The notes under the pieces: generated by a model
Database searches by the model: none
What the model saw: the letters and a program-made list of their open reading frames with translations, nothing else
Told to the model about the DNA's origin: nothing
In this document: positions 1 to 4,043 of the stretch, in pieces
Numbering within the stretch: the stretch's first letter is position 1
Layout: every line of letters starts with the position of its first letter
Program-made: the position numbers and the translations under genes
DNA from: Ktedonobacterales bacterium
GTDB lineage: Bacteria > Chloroflexota > Ktedonobacteria > Ktedonobacterales > JADMIN01
Direction of reading: 5' to 3'
Length of the DNA stretch: 5,399 nt
Assembly: GCA_025928125.1 (NCBI GenBank)
Contig: JAICKD010000284.1
Location: 1-5,399 of the forward strand

Positions 1-1
1 G

Positions 2-220
2 CAGGGGCGCTGGGTGCAGATTCAGACGCCAACAATCCAGCAGCGGAGATTCACCTCTATAGTCCAGGTAGTAGCTCTCTCGCCCAATGAATTCTGGGGT
101 GTTGGGAATTCATTTTGGTGGCCAGGTATCCCTTCAGACACAGGCAGCGGATATACGCCGACCGTCACACCGCTGATCGTCCACTACAAGAATGGCATGT
201 GGACTGTCATCGAGAAATAG
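2..220 (+). CDS. C-terminal fragment of a beta-propeller repeat protein (5' truncated)
   Basis: The reading frame is open from the window edge (codon 1 at base 2) to TAG at 218-220, giving about 72 residues of a longer protein. A GTG at 14 is internal and has no visible ribosome binding site, so I do not treat it as the start. The fragment has the rhythm of a BNR/Kelch-like or Ycf48-like propeller blade: a 'W..I..P' strand, then 'VVALSPNEFWGVGNSFWW', and a last strand 'PLIVHYKNGMWTVIEK'. The pattern 'SP..FWGVG...' followed by 'LI.HY..G.W' is common in multi-blade extracellular proteins of soil Chloroflexota (established as a family pattern, recalled from memory). The last blade ends the protein, so nothing follows the propeller. 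The function is unknown, and signal peptide and blade count lie outside the window. Codon use looks less GC-biased than in the downstream genes. Confidence 0.6.
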   Translation, partial: QGRWVQIQTPTIQQRRFTSIVQVVALSPNEFWGVGNSFWWPGIPSDTGSGYTPTVTPLIVHYKNGMWTVIEK

Positions 221-250
221 TGCGTGTCAGGTAGCCAACCAATTGCTGGC

Positions 251-281
251 ACAAGCCCTTCCCAACTCAGGAAGGGCTTGT
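251..281. terminator. Perfect 12-bp hairpin between convergent genes, probable bidirectional terminator
   Basis: Arm ACAAGCCCTTCC (251-262) is an exact inverted repeat of GGAAGGGCTTGT (270-281), with the 7-nt loop CAACTCA. It begins 30 bases after the propeller gene stop and lies 26 bases beyond the uracil-DNA glycosylase stop on the other strand. This is where a shared terminator for two convergent genes is expected. There is no T-tract on either side, so it is not a textbook intrinsic terminator; it may act with Rho or as a 3'-end stabiliser. Confidence 0.7.
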
Positions 282-307
282 ATCGCGCTCAGGCTTAATC
301 GTGATTC

Positions 308-955
308 TTAGAACAACGAAAGTTGCTTTGGCGGCTCGTCCTCGTCGTCCTTCTGCTCTGGCTTGCCGCCGAGCTTGCCCTCAGCCTCCATGCGACGCGC
401 CTCCGCCAGTGCGGGCGGGATGGAGCGCTTGAAGTCATCCACCACGGTCTGGCGCAACGACTGCTGATGAAGCGCCGCCGCTGGATGGTACATCGCCACG
501 ACCACGCGGCCATCCACTTTCTTCGCCTGGCCGTGAATCGCGCTGATCTTCGCGCCAGGGAAGAAGCGCGCCATCGAAAAGCGGCCCAGCGTCACAATCA
601 CTTTGGGGTTGAGCGCGGCGATCTGGCGGGTGAGATAGTCGGAGCAGGCGGCAATCTCGTCGGGTAGGGGGTCGCGGTTTTCGGGTGGGCGGTGCTTGAC
701 GACATTGGTGATGAAGACGGTGCTGCGATCCAGGCCGACGGAGCCGAGCAGCTCGTTGAGGAATTGCCCCGCCGGGCCAACAAATGGGCGGCCCTGCCGG
801 TCCTCGTGATAGCCGGGCGCCTCGCCGATGAAGAGCACCTCGGCGTGGGGACTGCCCTCACCGGGGACGCCATTCTTCGTGTTCTTGCACAAATCGCACT
901 TTGTGCAGACACGCACCTCAGCCGCTACCTCTTCCAGCACTTCTTCGACTGCCAT
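308..955 (-). CDS. Family 4 uracil-DNA glycosylase (Fe-S type), with C-terminal clamp-binding motif
   Basis: This 215-residue cytoplasmic enzyme should remove uracil from DNA after cytosine deamination or dUMP misincorporation, the first step of base excision repair. Visible motifs are CTKCDLC (residues 17-23), which supplies the first two Fe-S ligands C17 and C20; motif 1 GEAPGYHED (44-52); GRPFVGPAGQFLNELL (55-70); TNVVKHRPPENRDP (83-96); C104; and the second active-site motif MYHPAAALH (155-163). Length and order fit family 4 enzymes such as the Thermus and Thermotoga UDGa proteins (about 200 residues). Two points stand out. Residue 88 is His where the family usually has the third cluster Cys ('VKCRPP'). 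After a charged linker (about 185-210), the protein ends in QLSLF, a match to the bacterial beta-clamp binding pentapeptide. The ATG at 953-955 is preceded by GAGAGGG with 7-nt spacing. The gene stands alone, convergent with the propeller gene and divergent from the phosphatase. Confidence 0.93.
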   Translation of the reverse strand: MAVEEVLEEVAAEVRVCTKCDLCKNTKNGVPGEGSPHAEVLFIGEAPGYHEDRQGRPFVGPAGQFLNELLGSVGLDRSTVFITNVVKHRPPENRDPLPDEIAACSDYLTRQIAALNPKVIVTLGRFSMARFFPGAKISAIHGQAKKVDGRVVVAMYHPAAALHQQSLRQTVVDDFKRSIPPALAEARRMEAEGKLGGKPEQKDDEDEPPKQLSLF

Positions 956-962
956 GTCGTTA

Positions 963-969
963 CCCTCTC
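963..969 (-). promoter_or_regulatory. Shine-Dalgarno site of the uracil-DNA glycosylase gene
   Basis: On the minus strand GAGAGGG sits 7 nt before the ATG at 953-955. It supports that start. The other nearby ATG (970-972 on the plus-strand numbering) is out of frame. Confidence 0.65.
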
Positions 970-1130
970 ATGTTGAGTAATCACGGACCCAGCCACACCT
1001 CGTATTGGCAAGATAGCACACCAGCAGGCGCGCTGCATAGCGTGGCGTGCCGTGATGAAGAATGGCGCCTCTTTGCTATCAGTTCTCGCTCCGGTGTTAC
1101 GATGTGGAAATAGCCAGCTTCCTGAGCATG

Positions 1131-1136
1131 TATGAT
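1131..1136 (+). promoter_or_regulatory. Weak candidate -10 box for the phosphatase gene
   Basis: TATGAT at 1131-1136 matches the sigma-70 -10 consensus at 5 of 6 positions and would place a start about 50 nt before the GTG codon. No good -35 lies at normal spacing: TAGCCA (1111-1116) is too close at 14 nt and TGGAAA (1105-1110) too far at 20 nt. The 236-nt divergent spacer 956-1191 must hold promoters for both flanking genes. I see no convincing box for the glycosylase side. Confidence 0.25.
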
Positions 1137-1178
1137 ACACTCAAATGCTTTTATTATCCCGTTGCCAGACGCATGAGT

Positions 1179-1182
1179 AGGA
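1179..1182 (+). promoter_or_regulatory. Shine-Dalgarno site deciding the GTG start of the phosphatase gene
   Basis: AGGA at 1179-1182 lies 9 nt before the GTG at 1192. The frame is closed just upstream by TAA at 1183-1185, so GTG is the first possible start. The next in-frame ATG is at 1270, lacks a ribosome binding site, and would remove 26 residues of the amphipathic N-terminal helix. Confidence 0.55.
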
Positions 1183-1191
1183 TAAAACGCC

Positions 1192-2223
1192 GTGATACGA
1201 GACAGAGAACGTCTGCTGGAACAACTGCGCCGGTTGCACGGGGACATTCAGCGGGCGGTCGTCGCCGCGATGGAGCGGGCCGCCCCTGGCGCGCTGGCGG
1301 CGGTGGTTGCCGATACCGACGATAGCGACACCATCTACGCGCTCGACCGCATCAGCGAAGATTACCTCGTCGCCTGGTTCGCGCGCGAGGTTGCGCCTGA
1401 GCGGCCGTTGTTGCTTGTGGCCGAGGGGCTGCCTGATAGTGGCAATGGGCCGGGGATGCTGGCGCTGCCGCGTGGTATCGGCGCCGATGAGGTCGAGGTG
1501 CGCATCCTGATGGACCCGATTGACGGCACTCGCGGCCTGATGTTCCAGAAGCGGAGCGCGTGGATTCTCACTGGCGTCGCGCCCAACCGTGGCCCGCTGA
1601 CCCGCCTGAGTGACATCGAGCTGGCGGTGCAAACGGAAATTCCGCTGGTCAAGCAGCATCTCGCCGATACACTCTGGGCCGTACGTGGCGAGGGCTTCAG
1701 CGCCGAGCGCTTCAATCGCCTGACGGGCGAACGCACACCGCTCGCGCTCCACCCTGACACCACCACCACGATTGCCCACCACTTTGCCACCGTCGCGCGT
1801 TTTGTGCCGGGAGCGCGCGTCGCGCTTTCGGCGATTGACGAAGAGATCATGCGGGCTGCGCTGGGGCCGGTGAAGCGCGGCGAGACGCAGTCGTTCGAGG
1901 ACCAGTACATCTGTAGCGGCGGGCAGTTGTATGGGCTGATTGCCGGGCAGGATGCGTTTGTGGCGGACCTGCGGCCCGTCGTCGAGAAGCTGCTGGCCCG
2001 CGAGGGTCGTGCGCTCGGGCTTGCCTGCCATCCGTACGACCTGGCGACATCACTGATTGCCGAGGAGGCAGGCGTGCTACTCACCGATGGCCGTGGCAAT
2101 CCACTTGATGCCCCGCTCGATACGCGGACCGATGTCGCCTGGGTGGGTTACGCGAACGCCGCCATCCGCGCGCAGGTTGAGCCGGGTCTGCTCGCTGCTC
2201 TGGCCCGGCGAGGACTGCTCTGA
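1192..2223 (+). CDS. Divergent inositol monophosphatase-superfamily (FIG) phosphatase
   Basis: This 343-residue soluble protein carries the metal-dependent phosphatase signature of the inositol monophosphatase / CysQ / fructose-1,6-bisphosphatase superfamily. E78 in 'LLLVAEG' takes the place of the metal Glu of the GEE motif. DPIDGTR (108-114) is the diagnostic motif with metal ligands D108 and D111 and T113. HPYDLATSLIAEEAGVLLTD (280-299) is the C-terminal 'WDxAA...EAGG' motif, with D283 as the third Asp ligand. All predicted metal residues are present, so it should be catalytic, releasing phosphate from a small sugar, inositol or nucleotide phosphate. The substrate cannot be read from the sequence. 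It is unlike typical IMPases: about 270 residues is usual there, and the gap D111-D283 (172) is some 45 residues longer than D93-D220 of human IMPase. The segment after DPIDGTR, 'GLMFQKRSAWILTGVAP', replaces the usual 'xNF' region, which suggests a distinct subfamily. It starts with GTG and stops 6 bp from the stop of the facing gene. Confidence 0.85.
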   Translation: MIRDRERLLEQLRRLHGDIQRAVVAAMERAAPGALAAVVADTDDSDTIYALDRISEDYLVAWFAREVAPERPLLLVAEGLPDSGNGPGMLALPRGIGADEVEVRILMDPIDGTRGLMFQKRSAWILTGVAPNRGPLTRLSDIELAVQTEIPLVKQHLADTLWAVRGEGFSAERFNRLTGERTPLALHPDTTTTIAHHFATVARFVPGARVALSAIDEEIMRAALGPVKRGETQSFEDQYICSGGQLYGLIAGQDAFVADLRPVVEKLLAREGRALGLACHPYDLATSLIAEEAGVLLTDGRGNPLDAPLDTRTDVAWVGYANAAIRAQVEPGLLAALARRGLL

Positions 2224-2229
2224 GAGACC

Positions 2230-3621
2230 TCACCCCCCGGCCCCCTCTCCTGTGGGAGAGGGGGAGTCGGAGTTTCGGCTGGCTCGTTGGGCGCGTGGCA
2301 GCAGTTTGCGTTGCAGTCGTTCCGCCAGTTTTGCTGGCTCAGACCGCTCAACAGTGATCGACTTCGCGCCGAGGAAACGCGCCAGATCACGCAGCGCGCC
2401 CGCGATGCCATGCACCAGCGCGGCATCAACCGCAACGCCAGGTTCCAGGAAGACCGCGCGCGCGATAAGTGTGCCTGTGTCTCGGTCCATCTTCGGGTCG
2501 AGCCGTCCCACCAGTCTTCCCTGATGCAGAATTGCCAGCGAATAGTAGCCATAGCGCCGCTTTGCCGGTACGACGTACGCCTCGAAGACGACTTCGTAGC
2601 CAAAGAGTGTGCGGGCGCGGGCGCGGTCCCAGATCAGGCTGTCGAACGGCGAGAGCAAGACAGTGCGTTCCGGGCGCAGGCCAGCGCGCAGGCGATCCAG
2701 GTCAGTCAGCCGATCAGACGAGAGGTAGACTGGCTCGCCGATTCCCTCAACCGCCATGCGCACCGCATTGCCCGCCGCCACCTGCGCCTCCAGCAGGTGT
2801 TGCGCGCGGGTCCGTCCGCCCTTGGTCACGCTGCGTGGCCAGACCATGCGGAAGTAGTCGAACAGCCATGACGGCGCCACGACGCCCATCGCCTGGAGGG
2901 TGCGCTGGGTGAGCGCGGCCAGTCGCTCATCCTGCGGCTTGTGGTGTCCGTTCAAGGCGTCGCCAAGAATCTCCAACTCCACACGTTCGCGCAGATCATA
3001 GACCTTCTGGCCACCACGGCGGCTATGCACCATCAACTCGCCGAGCGTCCAGAGCACTTCGAGCGCGACGCGGGTCTCTTTCAGGCCGTACCAGTCCCAC
3101 GCCTGGGCGCGTCGGCCATCATTGGGACGCTCGAAGTCAGCTGAGGCCAGCGGCCCGCGCTCGCGGATAGCGTTGACCGTCGTCGCGACGATGTCAGGAT
3201 GCTTCTCTGCCCAGTCCCGATAGTCATCATAGAGCAGCCGCTCGGCATCCACCATCATCGCCCGGTACATGGGATAGTCGGACATCGGCAGGATCGAGGC
3301 GGCATGGCACCAGTACTCGAAGACGGCGCGCTCAGGATGGAGCAGTCTGTCGAAGAGCGCCTCGTTATAGGCGCCGAGGCGGCTCCAGAGCACCAGATAT
3401 TGCGAGCGCCGCACCACGTTGATGGTATCGATCTGCACGACGCCCAGCCGTTCGATCATCGCCAGCACGTCGGCGCGTGTCGGCTTCGCGGGCGGTGGAT
3501 CGAGCAGTCCCTGAGCCGCCAGCATCAGCGCGCGCGCCTCTTCGATGCTCAGTTGTATTGGCGCGGCCAGTTCATGCTGAGACGCCGACGACGCTTCCAT
3601 CTTCACCTTCCGCTGTGCCAT
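2230..3621 (-). CDS. ycaQ: YcaQ/AlkZ-like DNA glycosylase (HTH_42 winged-helix family)
   Basis: This 463-residue protein belongs to the HTH_42 / former DUF1006 family, whose studied members (E. coli YcaQ, Streptomyces AlkZ) are DNA glycosylases built from tandem winged helices that excise bulky N7-alkyl purines and unhook interstrand crosslinks. Family hallmarks visible here are 'LGVVQIDTINVVRRSQYLVL' (59-78) with the catalytic Q63-I64-D65, then 'FEYWCHAASILP' (101-112). QID is the Q-phi-D form seen in YcaQ-like enzymes, as opposed to Q-phi-Q in AlkZ, so crosslink or alkyl-purine repair with loose substrate choice is the likely role (inference). The C-terminal half, including 'YYSLAILHQGRLVGRLDPKMDRD', matches the third winged-helix region. 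The protein is longer than E. coli YcaQ (about 410): about 20 extra residues at the N-terminus and a low-complexity tail DSPSPTGEGAGG encoded by a palindromic repeat. The ATG at 3619-3621 is chosen because GGAG lies 7 nt upstream; M8 is an alternative start without one. No metal site or membrane segment is visible. Confidence 0.88.
   Translation of the reverse strand: MAQRKVKMEASSASQHELAAPIQLSIEEARALMLAAQGLLDPPPAKPTRADVLAMIERLGVVQIDTINVVRRSQYLVLWSRLGAYNEALFDRLLHPERAVFEYWCHAASILPMSDYPMYRAMMVDAERLLYDDYRDWAEKHPDIVATTVNAIRERGPLASADFERPNDGRRAQAWDWYGLKETRVALEVLWTLGELMVHSRRGGQKVYDLRERVELEILGDALNGHHKPQDERLAALTQRTLQAMGVVAPSWLFDYFRMVWPRSVTKGGRTRAQHLLEAQVAAGNAVRMAVEGIGEPVYLSSDRLTDLDRLRAGLRPERTVLLSPFDSLIWDRARARTLFGYEVVFEAYVVPAKRRYGYYSLAILHQGRLVGRLDPKMDRDTGTLIARAVFLEPGVAVDAALVHGIAGALRDLARFLGAKSITVERSEPAKLAERLQRKLLPRAQRASRNSDSPSPTGEGAGG
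2233..2270. repeat. Palindromic GC-rich repeat unit at a convergent junction, possible terminator
   Basis: CCCCCTCTCC (2241-2250) and GGAGAGGGGG (2255-2264) form a perfect 10-bp stem with a TGTG loop, preceded by a C-rich block (2233-2248). The whole looks like one copy of the 'cccccggccccctctcc...ggagaggggg' family of dispersed intergenic palindromes that I recall from many GC-rich bacteria. It overlaps the last 12 codons of the YcaQ-like gene and starts 10 bases after the phosphatase stop. It could end transcription from either side, although no T-tract follows. Only one copy lies in the window. Confidence 0.7.
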
Positions 3622-3628
3622 AAGTCCG

Positions 3629-3632
3629 CTCC
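3629..3632 (-). promoter_or_regulatory. Shine-Dalgarno site of the YcaQ-like gene
   Basis: GGAG on the minus strand lies 7 nt before the ATG at 3619-3621. It favours this start over the in-frame Met codon seven residues in (3598-3600). Confidence 0.6.
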
Positions 3633-3667
3633 ATCACCGACAATATCGAACAAATGTCTCCCTATGC

Positions 3668-3705
3668 GCCAGTCTATCATAGCATGACCGCGTATAGACA
3701 CTGGC
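3668..3705. repeat. Bulged 10-bp inverted repeat upstream of the YcaQ-like gene
   Basis: GCCAGTCTAT (3668-3677) pairs with ATAGACACTGGC (3694-3705) over 10 bp, with a 2-nt bulge in the second arm and a 16-nt spacer. The inner half-sites GTCTAT and ATAGAC are 22 bp apart start to start, two helical turns. The dyad covers the candidate -10 box on the minus strand, so an operator for a dimeric regulator is plausible. A structured leader or chance are the alternatives. Confidence 0.45.
3676..3684 (-). promoter_or_regulatory. Candidate extended -10 promoter of the YcaQ-like gene
   Basis: Read on the minus strand, 3684 to 3676 is TGCTATGAT: the TGn extension followed by a 5-of-6 match to TATAAT. 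Extended -10 promoters do not need a -35 box and none is obvious here. Transcription would start near 3669, giving a leader of about 48 nt before the ATG. The box lies in the spacer and one arm of the 3668-3705 dyad. Confidence 0.35.
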
Positions 3706-3860
3706 TTTCCATAGAACCATGGCGATTGCCCTATCGTTGCGAGACGGCGGGTGGTCACTTCGCGAACGGCGGCTTGTGTGAGTCGTGGTGGCGGCCCATC
3801 GCGAATGTGTGCAAGGCAGTTGACTTGCCGGGATATTCTAACATGCCGGGCGACTGCTGG

Positions 3861-3890
3861 TAGACGAACGCGCCATGCGTGCGATATAAC
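3861..3890 (+). promoter_or_regulatory. Candidate sigma-70 promoter of the acyl-CoA synthetase gene
   Basis: TAGACG (3861-3866, 4 of 6 matches to TTGACA) is separated by 18 nt from TATAAC (3885-3890, 5 of 6 matches to TATAAT). It would give a leader of about 145 nt. A TTGACT at 3820-3825 has no -10 at proper distance. Confidence 0.35.
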
Positions 3891-3902
3891 GGCTATATAG
3901 CC
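3891..3902. promoter_or_regulatory. 12-bp perfect palindrome next to the -10 box, possible operator
   Basis: GGCTATATAGCC is a perfect 12-bp palindrome immediately after the TATAAC box, covering the likely transcription start. A repressor bound here would block initiation. Acyl-CoA synthetase genes are often controlled by TetR- or MarR-type repressors, but nothing in the window encodes one, so the operator role is inference. Confidence 0.35.
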
Positions 3903-4031
3903 CCGAAGATGACTGGCGCTCGTCGTTTTGCGCACTGAGTCGTGCCAGGCCGTTAAGAGCGACTTCGGACTTCGACGCAGGCGAACAATATGGCGAGCGA
4001 TGAGTGGACAGGGTCGTCAAATGCCCCGCCC

Positions 4032-4036
4032 GGAGG
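4032..4036 (+). promoter_or_regulatory. Shine-Dalgarno site of the acyl-CoA synthetase gene
   Basis: GGAGG lies 7 nt before the ATG at 4044, the best ribosome binding site in the window. It fixes this start over the in-frame ATG at 4074. Confidence 0.8.
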
Positions 4037-4043
4037 AAACGCC

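Larger units (their letters stand above)
3622..4043. other. Non-coding divergent spacer between the YcaQ-like and acyl-CoA synthetase genes
   Basis: These 422 bases hold no credible gene. The short ORFs on both strands (for instance 3654-3863 plus, and the minus-strand frame crossing 3603-3935) lack ribosome binding sites and family-like composition. What can be seen is a bulged dyad at 3668-3705 around a candidate promoter for the minus-strand gene, a candidate promoter at 3861-3890 for the plus-strand gene, a 12-bp palindrome at 3891-3902, and a tandem heptamer GACTTCG x2 at 3961-3974. The stretch 3902-4030 is otherwise featureless and would be 5' leader of the synthetase mRNA if that promoter is right. 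Confidence 0.7.

Noticed and set aside
1012..1080. Inverted heptamers GATAGCA (1012-1018) and TGCTATC (1074-1080) in the divergent spacer
   Set aside because: They are 55 bases apart with nothing supporting a structure between them; a 7-bp match at this distance is plausible by chance.
1141..2031. Long minus-strand frame of 296 codons opposite the phosphatase gene
   Set aside because: It is the antisense shadow of a GC-rich gene: rich in Arg, Gln and His, no family motif, and the plus-strand frame carries intact metal-binding motifs.
2287..2912. Plus-strand frames opposite the YcaQ-like gene
   Set aside because: Overlapping alternative frames with Arg/Pro/Ala-rich products and no recognisable domain; the minus-strand frame is clearly the gene.
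308..3621. A dedicated DNA-repair island made of the two glycosylase genes
   Set aside because: The genes are in separate transcription units with an unrelated phosphatase on the other strand between them; closeness alone does not show a functional cluster.
3820..3844. TTGACT with TAACAT as a promoter for the synthetase gene
   Set aside because: The spacer is only 13 nt, too short for sigma-70 recognition; no better -10 lies 16-18 nt away.
3654..3863. Short plus-strand ORF of 69 codons in the divergent spacer
   Set aside because: No ribosome binding site, atypical composition (many Trp, His, Cys), and it crosses the dyad and promoter region.
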